From the NCBI RefSeq assembly GCF_002021815.1, contig NZ_CP019952.1, positions 2,697,001-2,761,000 on the forward strand: a stretch of DNA of 64,000 bases, written 5' to 3'. This document shows, in pieces, positions 24,698-33,467 of the stretch (its first letter is position 1; the number at the start of each line of letters is the position of its first letter). The notes under the pieces were generated by a model. That model searched no databases, was not told where the DNA came from, and saw only the letters and a list, made by a program, of their open reading frames with translations. Source of the stretch: Pseudomonas parafulva (GTDB lineage Bacteria > Pseudomonadota > Gammaproteobacteria > Pseudomonadales > Pseudomonadaceae). Position numbers and translations under genes: made by a program.

Positions 24698-25576
24698 ATG
24701 TCGAAAAATACTTTATGGTCGATTTCGCTTCTGGCTGTCACGGCGGTGTGGGGCTGGAGCTTCGTGGCCAAACACGACACGCTGACCATCATGGCTGCCT
24801 CCACCTTGAATGCGTGGATGTTCAGCCTGGCAGCAGCGGCCTTGTTTCCCTTCTCGATTCGCTCGTTTCGACTGATGAACCTAGGCACGCTGTTGAATGC
24901 GGGCTTGGCCGGGGTCGTGTTGTTCATGGCTTTTTCGCTGCAGACCTCCGGGACCGCGCTGACTACGCCCTCCAATGCCGGCTTCATCACGGGCCTGTGC
25001 ACTGTTTTTACACCAGTGCTGCTTTACCTCATGGGCAAGGGTCGCCCGAGCCTCAAGCAAGGGATCGGAACCGGGATCGCGGTGTTCGGACTTGGCCTGC
25101 TGAGCCTGGACGGGTTCACCCTGCACTACGGTGACTTGCTGGTGCTGGGGTGTGCCGTGTGCTTCGCCTTGCATATCGTGATGGTATCGACGTTCACCAC
25201 GCCAGCGCTGGCCATGGCATCGGCTTCGATTCAACTGGGCGTCGTCGGCGTGCTTTCGTTGATATGGAGTGTGGCGAACAACGCGTTCTCCGTGCCCACC
25301 ACGCTGCCTGTCACCGCCACCCTCCTGGCATTGGCGCTGCTGGCAACAGCCTTGGCTTACGCGATCCAGAACCGCGCACAGGCAGTGTTGGCTCCAGAAA
25401 AGGTGGCGTTGATATTGATATGCGAGCCAATCTTCGGTGGCCTGTTCGGCTACTTCCTGGCCGGTGATCGCTTACCTGCCGAGCGCCTGGCCGGCGCAGG
25501 CTTGATCCTGGTCGGGCTGGCCGTGACAGAGCTTCGACTCACAGGCATTGCCTGGCTTGCCTGGCGCAGGTCCTAA
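24698..25576 (+). CDS. EamA/DMT-family transporter
   Basis: A 292-residue ten-helix inner-membrane transporter with two EamA repeats; the C-terminal repeat carries the typical ALAYAIQNRAQ and PEKVALILICEPIFGGLFGY segments. The start has AAGGA 7 bases upstream. It is unrelated in detail to the EamA protein at 12638 and has no adjacent regulator. Substrate unknown. Confidence 0.9.
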   Translation: MSKNTLWSISLLAVTAVWGWSFVAKHDTLTIMAASTLNAWMFSLAAAALFPFSIRSFRLMNLGTLLNAGLAGVVLFMAFSLQTSGTALTTPSNAGFITGLCTVFTPVLLYLMGKGRPSLKQGIGTGIAVFGLGLLSLDGFTLHYGDLLVLGCAVCFALHIVMVSTFTTPALAMASASIQLGVVGVLSLIWSVANNAFSVPTTLPVTATLLALALLATALAYAIQNRAQAVLAPEKVALILICEPIFGGLFGYFLAGDRLPAERLAGAGLILVGLAVTELRLTGIAWLAWRRS

Positions 25577-25598
25577 GGCTTTTGCGATACGCAAATAA

Positions 25599-25627
25599 CA
25601 GCGGGCCTGTGGGTGCTGGGCCCGCTG
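25599..25627. terminator. bidirectional hairpin between convergent genes
   Basis: Perfect 9-bp stem (CAGCGGGCC at 25599 with GGCCCGCTG at 25619) and an 11-base loop. On the minus strand it is followed by TTATTTG, so it is the better terminator for the leftward gene; it also lies 22 bases after the EamA stop. Confidence 0.55.
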
Positions 25628-25648
25628 CGAGGCATCATCTGATTCCCA

Positions 25649-25837
25649 TCACTCAGGCTTGGGCGCATCTTCATCTTCATAGGTGAGGTCTACGACGAGC
25701 TTCACTGCATCCTCGTCATCTTCGAGCAATTGCACATCCCCCTGCTGATCCTCGACCTCGTAGAGCTCATCGAGATCGTCACGCTGGTACCACTCCGGGA
25801 TGTCGTCTCCGCGATACGTCCTCAACTTCACAACCAT
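25649..25837 (-). CDS. small acidic hypothetical protein, 62 aa
   Basis: A very acidic protein, MVVKLRTYRGDDIPEWYQRD, with a C-terminal run rich in Asp and Glu (LVVDLTYEDEDAPKPE). This start has GGAGG 8 bases upstream; an alternative ATG at 25882, with GAGGTG upstream, would add 15 residues. Soluble, no known domain. Function unknown. Confidence 0.7.
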   Translation of the reverse strand: MVVKLRTYRGDDIPEWYQRDDLDELYEVEDQQGDVQLLEDDEDAVKLVVDLTYEDEDAPKPE

Positions 25838-26117
25838 GCCTGGATCCTCCGTGTGTTCAAAGGTGACAGGGCTGGGTCCCATGGAGTTCACCTCGAATCA
25901 GTAAAGCAGCCCAAGCGGCTCTAGGAGCTGGGCGACTAAGGGCCGTAGGGGCTGGACAGAGTCGGGGCAGCCAAATGGCTGTAGCCCTTCCCGCAGGATT
26001 AAATTCTCTTCACCTTGCGCCCATTGGTGATAAGGCAATCGACACGGCTTGAGCCATACTCCAGAATGCGCCGGCTTGGGGAAAACCCTCGCAATGCCAA
26101 CGACATAGCCCCCTTTA

Positions 26118-27056
26118 GTGAGCCTCAACGTGAAAACGATCCTGTCTACCCTCAGCCTTTTGTTGTTGCTCACAGGTACCGTGACCCCCATCAGCGCCGC
26201 TGTCGCTGCACAGCCCACCGCCCAGCTGCAACGTGACCCTGCCAAGCTGCACCTGGCCTCCGGCAGCGCCCTGTTGATCGACCTCAACAGCAACAAGGAG
26301 CTGTACGCCAGTCACCCAGACCGCGTGCTGCCCATCGCGTCGGTGACCAAACTGATGACGGCCATGGTCGTGCTCGACGCCAAGCTGCCCATGGACGAAA
26401 TGCTGACCATGACCATCGCCAACAACCCGGACATGAAAGGCGTCTACTCCAGGGTTCGGCTCGGCAGCCAGCTGAATAGACGCGAGACGCTGCTGATCAC
26501 CCTGATGTCCTCGGAAAACCGCGCCGCGACCACCCTGGCCAACCACTACCCTGGCGGTTACCCGGCGTTCATCAAGGCAATGAACGCCAAGGCACGCAGC
26601 CTGGGCATGAGCCATACCCGCTACATCGAACCCACCGGTCTTTCGACTCAGAACGTCTCCACTGCACGCGACCTGACCAAGCTATTGATGGCGTCGCGCA
26701 AGTACCCCCTGTTGAGTACGCTGTCGACAACCCGTGAGAAAACGGTAGCGTTCAGCAAGCCCAACTACACACTCGGGTTTCGCAACACCGACCACCTGGT
26801 GAACAAGAGCAACTGGGACATCAAGCTGACCAAGACCGGTTTCACCAACGAGGCTGGGCACTGCCTGGTGCTGTTGACCCGGATGGACAACCGGCCGGTC
26901 GCCATGGTCATTCTCGATGCATTCGGCAAGTACACCCACTTCGCCGACGCCAGCCGTATGCGCCAGTGGCTGGAAACGGGCGCGACCAAGCCGGCCCCGG
27001 CGGTGGCCATGCAGTACAAGGCCGATCGGCACAAGGCGCGATTGGCCGCTGACTGA
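26118..27056 (+). CDS. pbpG: D-alanyl-D-alanine endopeptidase (PBP7)
   Basis: A 312-residue periplasmic low-molecular-weight penicillin-binding protein that cuts D-Ala-mDAP cross-links in peptidoglycan. A signal peptide (~1-31) precedes the serine-peptidase domain with the three active-site boxes: SVTK (75-78), SEN (132-134) and KTG (239-241). The likely start is GTG 26118; a second GTG lies 12 bases on. A single gene, convergent with the coiled-coil gene at 27081. Confidence 0.93.
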   Translation: MSLNVKTILSTLSLLLLLTGTVTPISAAVAAQPTAQLQRDPAKLHLASGSALLIDLNSNKELYASHPDRVLPIASVTKLMTAMVVLDAKLPMDEMLTMTIANNPDMKGVYSRVRLGSQLNRRETLLITLMSSENRAATTLANHYPGGYPAFIKAMNAKARSLGMSHTRYIEPTGLSTQNVSTARDLTKLLMASRKYPLLSTLSTTREKTVAFSKPNYTLGFRNTDHLVNKSNWDIKLTKTGFTNEAGHCLVLLTRMDNRPVAMVILDAFGKYTHFADASRMRQWLETGATKPAPAVAMQYKADRHKARLAAD

Positions 27057-27080
27057 TCCCCAGGGTTTGGTCAGTGCCCG

Positions 27081-27527
27081 CTAGGCACGGGTGCTGACCA
27101 GGCCACCGGCACTGCCACCACCGCTTTGCTGCAACAGTTCCAGCAATTGTGCCGAGGCCGCGATGATCTGGCTGCTGAGCGTGGCAATGCTGCTCTGCTT
27201 GGTGCTGATGGCAGCCATCTTCGCGGACTCTTCCATGTCGCTGTTCATCAGCGCTGAAAGTTGTTTCTGCTCTTCTGCCAGCTGTTTCTGCAACGCCTTG
27301 ATCAACTCGCGCAACTGCTTGACCGCCTCTGGCTCGTCGCTGTCCTCGCCCTGGGCCGCTTGTGCCTGGCCTGTGGCCGTGGCTTTGAGGCTGTCACCGG
27401 CGATGCTCAACGGGCCGGGCGCCTCGCCCGCCTGCACGCGCCGTTCGCGCTCGTCGGCAGCGTCAACGCGCAGCGTCTGGGCTAAGACGCCGTTGATCAA
27501 CAGATTGCTGGAGGTGATTGCGACCAT
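27081..27527 (-). CDS. coiled-coil protein, FlxA-like
   Basis: A 148-residue protein. The N-terminal third has low complexity; residues ~68-105 form a strong coiled coil (VKQLRELIKALQKQLAEEQK), then a Ser/Ala-rich helix and a glycine-rich tail (GGGSAGGL). The pattern resembles FlxA-like family proteins, but this is a low-certainty match. The start MVAITSSNLLI was preferred over a TTG 18 bases upstream. It ends close to pbpG, and its upstream region is shared with the pvdA promoter. Confidence 0.68.
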   Translation of the reverse strand: MVAITSSNLLINGVLAQTLRVDAADERERRVQAGEAPGPLSIAGDSLKATATGQAQAAQGEDSDEPEAVKQLRELIKALQKQLAEEQKQLSALMNSDMEESAKMAAISTKQSSIATLSSQIIAASAQLLELLQQSGGGSAGGLVSTRA

Positions 27528-27597
27528 GATGATTCCCTGCTCCAAAACCGGTCCGTGCCCCTTTTATCGGCTACAACGGCCTGGTCTTGAGCCCTGC

Positions 27598-27621
27598 TAA
27601 ATTCCCTCTCGGTTGGCTCGT
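27598..27621 (+). promoter_or_regulatory. PvdS-dependent (IS-box) promoter of pvdA
   Basis: TAAAT (27598-27602), exactly 16 bases, then CGT (27619-27621): the iron-starvation box recognised by the extracytoplasmic sigma factor PvdS. It lies 72 bases upstream of the pvdA start. Seen: the exact motif. Known: this motif drives pvd genes. The PvdS gene itself is not in this window. Confidence 0.82.
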
Positions 27622-27692
27622 TCCAGAAGATGTACCAGCGCGGTAGCCGGATCACCGGTGAGCGTCCACATCGACCTTATGGAATCGCGGCC

Positions 27693-29027
27693 ATGACCCA
27701 AGCCTCACAGCAGGAAACCATCAAAGATCTGATCGGCGTAGGCTTCGGCCCGTCCAACCTGGCGCTGGCAATCGCCCTGGAAGAGCTGGCCGAAAGCCAA
27801 GGGCGTGCCCTGGACGCGCTATTTATCGAAAAGCAGCGAGACTATCGCTGGCACGGTGAAACCCTGGCCACCCAAAGCGAGTTGCAGATCTCCTTCCTCA
27901 AGGACCTGGTATCCCTGCGCAACCCCACCAGCCCCTACAGCTTCGTCAATTACCTGCACCAGAAACAGCGCCTGGCCGACTTCATCAACCTGGGCACCTT
28001 CTACCCGTGCCGACTGGAATACAACGACTACCTGCGCTGGGCTGCCGAACACTTCGCGACCCAGGCGGTATACGGTGAAGAAGTGCTGCGCATCGAACCT
28101 GAACTCACCCAGGGCCGCGTCGAGCACCTGCGCCTGGTGTCCCGTGATGCCGAAGGTCGGGAATACAGCCGCAGGGCCCGTTCGGTCGTAGTGGGTAGCG
28201 GCGGTACACCTAAGATTCCGGAAACGTTCGCGGCCTTCAAGAACGACCCGCGCGTGTTCCACCATTCCCGCTACCTCAGCAGCCTCAGCCAGCTGCCCTG
28301 CAACGCCGGCAAACCGATGCGCATCGCGGTCATCGGCTCAGGCCAGAGCGCAGCCGAGGCGTTCATCGACCTCAACGACAGCTACCCGTCGGTAAAGGTG
28401 GACATGATCCTGCGCGCCTCGGCACTCAAGCCGGCCGACGACAGCCCGTTCGTCAACGAGATCTTCGCACCCGACTACACCGACCTGGTCTATAACGAAC
28501 CGGCCGATCAACGCAGCAAGTTGCTCGATGAATACCACAACACCAATTACTCGGTGGTCGACCTGAACCTGATCGAGCGCATCTACGCCATCCTCTATCG
28601 GCAGAAAGTGGCCCATCAGTTCCGCCACAATGTGCTGTGCCGGCGCCAGGTAGACGCCGTGGTGGGCAACGCAGAGGGCATCGAGCTGACCCTCAGCGAC
28701 CTGGCCACCGGCCAACAACAGACCCACCGCTACGATGCCGTCATCCTGGCTACCGGCTATGAGCGCCGTTCGCACCGGGACTTGCTGGCCCCGCTGGCTG
28801 GCTACCTCGAGGATTTCAACGTTGATCGCAACTACCGCGTACTGACCAGCCCCGACCTCAAGGCGTCGGTGTACCTGCAAGGCTTCTGCGAGAACAGCCA
28901 TGGCCTGAGCGACACCCTGTTATCAGTTCTGCCCTCGCGGGCCGCCGAGATTGGCCGTGCGCTTTATCAAGACCTGCCCTCGTTGCGCACCCTGCCCCTG
29001 CCAGAAGCGGTCCTGTCCCGCGCCTGA
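27693..29027 (+). CDS. pvdA: L-ornithine N5-monooxygenase
   Basis: A 444-residue FAD- and NADPH-dependent N-hydroxylating monooxygenase that makes N5-hydroxyornithine, the iron-binding building block of pyoverdine. The FAD-binding GVGFGPSNLALA begins at residue 15, the NADPH motif is VIGSGQSAAEA, and the C-terminal ATGYE motif closes the FAD site. Length matches characterised PvdA. The start MTQASQQETI lies behind GGAATCG, downstream of the PvdS promoter. Upstream in-frame residues are not expected to be translated. Confidence 0.96.
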   Translation: MTQASQQETIKDLIGVGFGPSNLALAIALEELAESQGRALDALFIEKQRDYRWHGETLATQSELQISFLKDLVSLRNPTSPYSFVNYLHQKQRLADFINLGTFYPCRLEYNDYLRWAAEHFATQAVYGEEVLRIEPELTQGRVEHLRLVSRDAEGREYSRRARSVVVGSGGTPKIPETFAAFKNDPRVFHHSRYLSSLSQLPCNAGKPMRIAVIGSGQSAAEAFIDLNDSYPSVKVDMILRASALKPADDSPFVNEIFAPDYTDLVYNEPADQRSKLLDEYHNTNYSVVDLNLIERIYAILYRQKVAHQFRHNVLCRRQVDAVVGNAEGIELTLSDLATGQQQTHRYDAVILATGYERRSHRDLLAPLAGYLEDFNVDRNYRVLTSPDLKASVYLQGFCENSHGLSDTLLSVLPSRAAEIGRALYQDLPSLRTLPLPEAVLSRA

Positions 29028-29041
29028 CAGACGCTTTGCCA

Positions 29042-29071
29042 CCGGCCCCCAGCTTCAGGCGCAGGGGCCGG
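29042..29071 (+). terminator. hairpin after pvdA
   Basis: An 8-bp GC-rich stem (CCGGCCCC at 29042 with GGGGCCGG at 29064) starting 14 bases after the pvdA stop. The loop is 14 bases and no T tract follows, so termination is plausible rather than certain. Confidence 0.4.
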
Positions 29072-29193
29072 CTCCCCAGCCTGAAACATTTCCTTGCATT
29101 TAAATCGACGGAATTTCGATTCTCATTCGTCCTTATCAATACAGCTCTCCAGGGTTGGGCTTAAGCTCGGCCCCTTATTGTGAAGATCGTCTG

Positions 29194-30387
29194 ATGGCCA
29201 AAACTCCAAAGAAATCCAAGTCCAGGCTCTGGTTCCTGGTCCACAGCTGGCTCGCGCTGCCGATCTGGTTCTTTGTTCTCATCGTCTGTTTCACCGGCAT
29301 GCTCGCGGTGGTCAGCCAGGAGATCGTCTGGCTGGCCGACCCTGCGGTGCGCGCCAACAAGCCCGATGCCGACGTGGACCGCCTGAGTTTCCAGCAAGTG
29401 CTCGATGCGCTGCACAAGGCTGAGCCCGACATGATCGTGGACATGCTTCGCCAGCCCGACGGCTCTCACTTCGCGGTCGTTGCCAACGTTACCCTGCCCG
29501 ACGGCACCAGCCCTACGCTGTATGTAAACCCCTACACCGGAGCGATCCAGGGCAAGACGCCCGACTTCGACTTCGAAGCCTTCACCCGTGCCTTGCATGG
29601 ATGGTGGCTGGTGCCGTTCACCAACGGTTACAGCTGGGGCTGGTACCTTGTTTCCCTGTTGGGCCTGCCCATGCTGGCATCCCTGGTCACGGGGCTTGTG
29701 GTGTACAAGAAATTCTGGAGAGGGTTCTTCAAGCCGGTGCGCACCGGTCACGGCTCGCGGATTTTCTGGGGGGACGTGCACCGCCTGGCCGGCGTCTGGT
29801 CCATCTGGTTCATTGCCGTCATTTCCATTACCGGTACCTGGTTCTTGATCCAAGCCATTCTGGGCGATAACCACGTCACGATTTCCACACGGCCCATCGT
29901 GCCGGTGATTGCACGCGAAGACGTGCCGCAGACCACCGACGGCACTCCCGCACCGCGCATCGACCTGGACGAAGCCGTGCGCATTGCCGGGCACGCGGTG
30001 CCGGGCCTTGAGGTCAGCTTCGTGATATTGCCCGCCACGGCCTACAGCCACATCAGCCTTTCGGGGCCGGGTTGGTACCCGCTGATGTTCCAGAACGCCT
30101 CGGTCAATCCCTACACCCGCCAGGTCGACAGCCAGTTCCGCATCAGCGACCGCACGCCCCTGGAGTTCGTCACCGAATCCATGCGTCCGCTGCACACCGG
30201 TGACTTCGGCGGGTTGCCGATCAAGCTGGTGTGGTTCTTCTTCGGCCTGGTGTTGACCTTGATGGTGTTCAGCGGCCTGCTCATCTGGACCAAGCGCACC
30301 GCCCAGGCCACCGCCGCCGCCCTCAAGCGCAGCGAGCGTGCGCCCCGCGTCGCGCAGCGCGAGCCTACCCTGGAGACCCAACCATGA
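29194..30387 (+). CDS. fpvG: FpvG, PepSY-type ferripyoverdine reductase
   Basis: A 397-residue inner-membrane protein with four membrane spans and PepSY-associated TM helices. Conserved haem-ligand-like histidines occur in VHSWLALP, ALHGWWLVP, DVHRLAGVWS and PLHTGDFGG. In P. aeruginosa FpvG reduces ferric pyoverdine in the periplasm so that iron is released and the siderophore recycled. The gene is first in an eight-gene operon with the exact order fpvG-H-J-K-C-D-E-F. The start MAKTPKKSKS fits a basic cytoplasmic N-terminus. Confidence 0.94.
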   Translation: MAKTPKKSKSRLWFLVHSWLALPIWFFVLIVCFTGMLAVVSQEIVWLADPAVRANKPDADVDRLSFQQVLDALHKAEPDMIVDMLRQPDGSHFAVVANVTLPDGTSPTLYVNPYTGAIQGKTPDFDFEAFTRALHGWWLVPFTNGYSWGWYLVSLLGLPMLASLVTGLVVYKKFWRGFFKPVRTGHGSRIFWGDVHRLAGVWSIWFIAVISITGTWFLIQAILGDNHVTISTRPIVPVIAREDVPQTTDGTPAPRIDLDEAVRIAGHAVPGLEVSFVILPATAYSHISLSGPGWYPLMFQNASVNPYTRQVDSQFRISDRTPLEFVTESMRPLHTGDFGGLPIKLVWFFFGLVLTLMVFSGLLIWTKRTAQATAAALKRSERAPRVAQREPTLETQP

Positions 30388-30923
30388 GCCAGGCACACAC
30401 CCTCGCGCAACGGCCATTGAAACAGTTCTGGTTGAAGTGGCGCTTTCACCTGAACATTCTGCTGATCCTGATCCCGCTGGGTTTCATGCCCCAGTACTTT
30501 GCCGATGCCAAGCTGTTTCGCGGCGAAGCCGGGCTCGGCGCGAACGTCATACGCGATATCAAGGTAGGGCCCTACAGCCTGGACCTGGCTGAAATGCGTG
30601 ACGAAGCGCCCCAGGCCGATGGCCCGGCCGGCTATTTCAAGGTGTTCAATGCCGCCCTCTGCAAAGGCTGCGCCCAAGAGGTGAAGGCCACCTACCTGCG
30701 CATCGGCAAGCCGCGCAGCCTGCGCGCCGCCGGCACCATTTTCTTCGGGGCACCCTACCACATGGGTACCTCCCTTCCGATTGCGCCGCGTACTCGGCCA
30801 GATGCCCAGGTGTGGATCACCCTCGAAGGCTGGGACGGCAGCATGCATCAAGCCTCGGTGCCCTTGGCCCAGGCATCGCCAGCCACCGTGGCCTGGCTCA
30901 AGAAACAAGGAGGCAACAAATGA
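30384..30923 (+). CDS. fpvH: FpvH, membrane accessory of iron release
   Basis: A 179-residue protein with one N-terminal membrane helix (FHLNILLILIPLGFMP) and a periplasmic domain that contains a CKGC motif (NAALCKGCAQEV). It overlaps the end of fpvG by 4 bases (ATGA). FpvH is known to act with FpvG, FpvJ and FpvK in a complex needed for efficient iron release; the CxxC suggests a redox or metal-binding role, which is inference. Confidence 0.9.
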   Translation: MSQAHTLAQRPLKQFWLKWRFHLNILLILIPLGFMPQYFADAKLFRGEAGLGANVIRDIKVGPYSLDLAEMRDEAPQADGPAGYFKVFNAALCKGCAQEVKATYLRIGKPRSLRAAGTIFFGAPYHMGTSLPIAPRTRPDAQVWITLEGWDGSMHQASVPLAQASPATVAWLKKQGGNK

Positions 30924-31240
30924 AACACCTCATGCGTAGGCTCATGCTCTCTTCACTGCTGTTAACCGCCACGGCTGCCATGGCCCACAACCCCATGTGC
31001 GAGTGTGAGGAAGTGCCGGGCAGTCAGATCAAATGCACCGGCGGCTTTTCGGACGGGAGCGGTGCACCCGGGGTCACCCTGGATGTGATCGGCTACGACG
31101 AGCAGGTGCTGGTCGGCGGTAAGCTCGGGGATGACTCCACCCTCACCTTCAAGCGCCCGGATGGCGAATTCTACGTGTTGTTCGACGCAGGCCCAGGCCA
31201 TGTGGTCGAAGTCGACTACGCGGACATTTCGCAACCATGA
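30920..31240 (+). CDS. fpvJ: FpvJ, periplasmic component
   Basis: A 106-residue exported protein: signal peptide (~1-22, ending TAAMAHNP), then a small domain with three cysteines near the start (MCECEEVPGSQIKCTGGFSD). It overlaps fpvH by 4 bases. Position and size match FpvJ of P. aeruginosa, which interacts with the periplasmic binding proteins and FpvG. The cysteine cluster could bind metal; not proven. Confidence 0.9.
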   Translation: MKHLMRRLMLSSLLLTATAAMAHNPMCECEEVPGSQIKCTGGFSDGSGAPGVTLDVIGYDEQVLVGGKLGDDSTLTFKRPDGEFYVLFDAGPGHVVEVDYADISQP

Positions 31241-31806
31241 GCCGGGTCCAGGTGATTCGCCCGGCCGGCGCCGGGCATGAAACGCTATATGTGCTTTTGG
31301 TCAGTGCATTGATCGTGGCCCTGGCAGCCAGCGTCGTACTGGTGCGCGGGGAGCGTGTCGACGATCAGCCGATCGCCAGCCATCAGATCGATGCTCGCCG
31401 GGACCTGACTCCAGCTGAGCAAGGCCTCTACACCGACCTGCGGGTGGCTTTCGACGAAATTCAGTACCTGCGCGATGAACAGGGCGCCGTGCCCGAGGTG
31501 CAGGCGCTGGCGGCCGAGGGGCTGCCGCCTTTCGTCATTGATGCCGGTAGCCAGAGCCGTGGCGATCACCAATGGTCGTTGCTGGCGGACGGCGCCTACC
31601 TGGGCCGCAGCCAGGCGCCGGAAATCGCCGGCCACCTGCTGATGATCCAGCCCTCCGAAGGTGGCGCCGAGGCCGAGGTCTGGCTCTACCGAGGCAACCC
31701 CAGCCCATCGGTCGATGACCTTGCCCCGGCAAGCCTGATCGCCGCAGGCTGGCGCCAGGTCGTCAGCCACTACGACGCCGGTGTCACCCGCGACCACCGT
31801 CACTGA
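31237..31806 (+). CDS. fpvK: FpvK, inner-membrane accessory
   Basis: A 189-residue protein with one N-terminal membrane helix (LLVSALIVALAASVVLV) and a periplasmic part. It overlaps fpvJ by 4 bases. The DUF6162-type domain and location identify it as FpvK. Its histidine-containing tail (DAGVTRDHRH) is noteworthy in an iron-handling operon. Confidence 0.88.
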   Translation: MSRVQVIRPAGAGHETLYVLLVSALIVALAASVVLVRGERVDDQPIASHQIDARRDLTPAEQGLYTDLRVAFDEIQYLRDEQGAVPEVQALAAEGLPPFVIDAGSQSRGDHQWSLLADGAYLGRSQAPEIAGHLLMIQPSEGGAEAEVWLYRGNPSPSVDDLAPASLIAAGWRQVVSHYDAGVTRDHRH

Positions 31807-31821
31807 CTTAAGGAACGCCCC

Positions 31822-32724
31822 ATGCTTCGCTCCGCCCTCGCCCTGCTCCTGGCCTGTGCCCTGCCCGCCTTTGCCCTGGCCGACCCCGGCAAGCCGCTGC
31901 GTATCGGCATCACCCTGCACCCTTACTACAGCTATGTGAGCAATATCGTTGGCGACAAGGCCGAGGTAGTGCCGTTGATCCCGGCTGGTTTCAACCCCCA
32001 TGCCTACGAGCCTCGCGCCGAGGACATCAAGCGCATCGGGACGCTCGATGTGGTCGTGCTCAACGGCGTCGGTCATGACGACTTTGCCGACCGCATGATC
32101 GCGGCCAGCGAAAAACCGAACATCGCCACCATCGAATCGAACCAGAACGTGCCTCTGCTCGCGGCAACCGGCATTGCCGCACGCGGCGCTGGCAAGGTCG
32201 TCAATCCGCATACCTTCCTGTCCATCAGTACCACCATTGCACAGGTCAACAACATTGCCCGAGAACTGGGCAAGCTGGACCCGGAAAACGCGAAGCTCTA
32301 CACGCAAAATGCGCGGGCTTATGCCAAGCGTCTGCGCGCCCTGCGTGCCGAGGCCCTGGCCAAGGTGAGTCAAGCACCTGGCGCCACCTTCCGTGTGGCC
32401 ACGATCCACGCTGCCTACGATTATCTCGTGCGTGATTTTGGCCTTGAAGTGACCGCCGTGGTGGAGCCTGCCCACGGTATCGAGCCCAGCCCCGCTCAGT
32501 TGAAGAAAACCATCGACCAACTCAAAGCGCTGGATGTGCGGGTCATTTTTTCGGAGATGGACTTCCCCTCTGCCTATGTGGAAACGATCCAGCGCGAATC
32601 CGGCGTGCGCTTGTACCCGTTGACGCATATTTCCTATGGTGAATACACCAAGGACAAGTATGAAATCGAAATGAAGCGCAACCTCGACACGGTGGTGCGC
32701 GCCATCGAGGAGAACCGCGCATGA
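31822..32724 (+). CDS. fpvC: FpvC, periplasmic metal-binding protein
   Basis: A 300-residue ZnuA-like (cluster A-I) solute-binding protein with signal peptide (~1-20). Metal-ligand histidines are visible in FNPHAYEP, NGVGHDDF and VVNPHTF, with a late acidic ligand in FSEMDFPS. In P. aeruginosa FpvC binds the released iron or the ferripyoverdine complex and works with FpvF. It starts 15 bases after fpvK and overlaps the ATPase gene by 4 bases. Confidence 0.93.
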   Translation: MLRSALALLLACALPAFALADPGKPLRIGITLHPYYSYVSNIVGDKAEVVPLIPAGFNPHAYEPRAEDIKRIGTLDVVVLNGVGHDDFADRMIAASEKPNIATIESNQNVPLLAATGIAARGAGKVVNPHTFLSISTTIAQVNNIARELGKLDPENAKLYTQNARAYAKRLRALRAEALAKVSQAPGATFRVATIHAAYDYLVRDFGLEVTAVVEPAHGIEPSPAQLKKTIDQLKALDVRVIFSEMDFPSAYVETIQRESGVRLYPLTHISYGEYTKDKYEIEMKRNLDTVVRAIEENRA

Positions 32725-33467
32725 CCGCCGCCACCCAGGTGCTGCCGGTTTGTGGGCCGCGCATCGAGTTCGAGGCGATCAATCTCGAACTGGGCCGTAC
32801 GCGCATTCTCGAGCAGGTCAGTTTCAGCGTCGCGGCCGGCTCGGTGCATGCCATCGTCGGGCCCAATGGGGGCGGCAAGAGCTCGCTGATCAAGACACTG
32901 CTGGGGCAGATGCCGCATCAGGGTCGATTGGCCATGCATTGGCCCAGCGAGCGGGAGGTGATCGGCTACGTGCCGCAGGCGCTGGAGTTCGACCGCGGCC
33001 TGCCCATGACCGTGGACGACTTCATGGCCGCCATGTGCCAGCGCCAGCCCGCCTTTCTAGGGCTGTCCAAGCGGGTCCAGCCGGCCATCGAGGCAGCCCT
33101 GACCCACGTCGGCATGCTCGACAAACGCAAGCGGCGCATGGGCGCGCTGTCAGGCGGTGAGCGTCAGCGGGTGCTGCTGGCGCAAGGGCTGATTCCCGAG
33201 CCGCAACTGCTGGTGCTGGACGAACCCATGTCGGCGCTGGACGAAGCGGGTATTCGCGTGTTCGAGCACCTGCTGGCCAGCTGGCGCCGATCCGGCACCA
33301 CTGTCTTGTGGATCGAACATGATCTTGAAGCCGTGCTGCGCCTGGCTGACCGGGTCACCGGCCTGAGTCGCCGCGTGCTGTTCGATGCTGCGCCTGCCCA
33401 GGCGCTCACCCCTGAGCGTCTGCTCGGCCTGTTCTCCGTCCATCCGCGCAGCGAGAGCCTTGCCTGA
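32721..33467 (+). CDS. fpvD: FpvD, ABC ATPase for iron
   Basis: A 248-residue cytoplasmic ATPase: Walker A GPNGGGKSS, signature LSGGERQRVLLAQ, Walker B LLVLDEP, H-loop WIEHD. It pairs with FpvE. The gene overlaps fpvC and shares one base with fpvE (TGATG), so subunits are translationally coupled. Confidence 0.94.
   Translation: MTAATQVLPVCGPRIEFEAINLELGRTRILEQVSFSVAAGSVHAIVGPNGGGKSSLIKTLLGQMPHQGRLAMHWPSEREVIGYVPQALEFDRGLPMTVDDFMAAMCQRQPAFLGLSKRVQPAIEAALTHVGMLDKRKRRMGALSGGERQRVLLAQGLIPEPQLLVLDEPMSALDEAGIRVFEHLLASWRRSGTTVLWIEHDLEAVLRLADRVTGLSRRVLFDAAPAQALTPERLLGLFSVHPRSESLA

Noticed and set aside
27066..27098. Hairpin between pbpG and the coiled-coil gene
   Set aside because: Stem has two mismatches and its right arm is part of the coding end of the leftward gene, so not listed as a terminator.
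29112..29130. Fur-box-like sequence before fpvG
   Set aside because: About 10 of 19 positions match the consensus by eye, mostly in one half; too weak to list without a weight-matrix score.
29161..30417. 418-codon open frame antisense to fpvG
   Set aside because: The sense strand encodes a clear FpvG; the antisense frame has Gln/His/Gly-rich composition typical of GC-rich shadows. The same applies to long antisense frames at 1331-2437, 31285-32628, 34057-35331 and 41804-43141.
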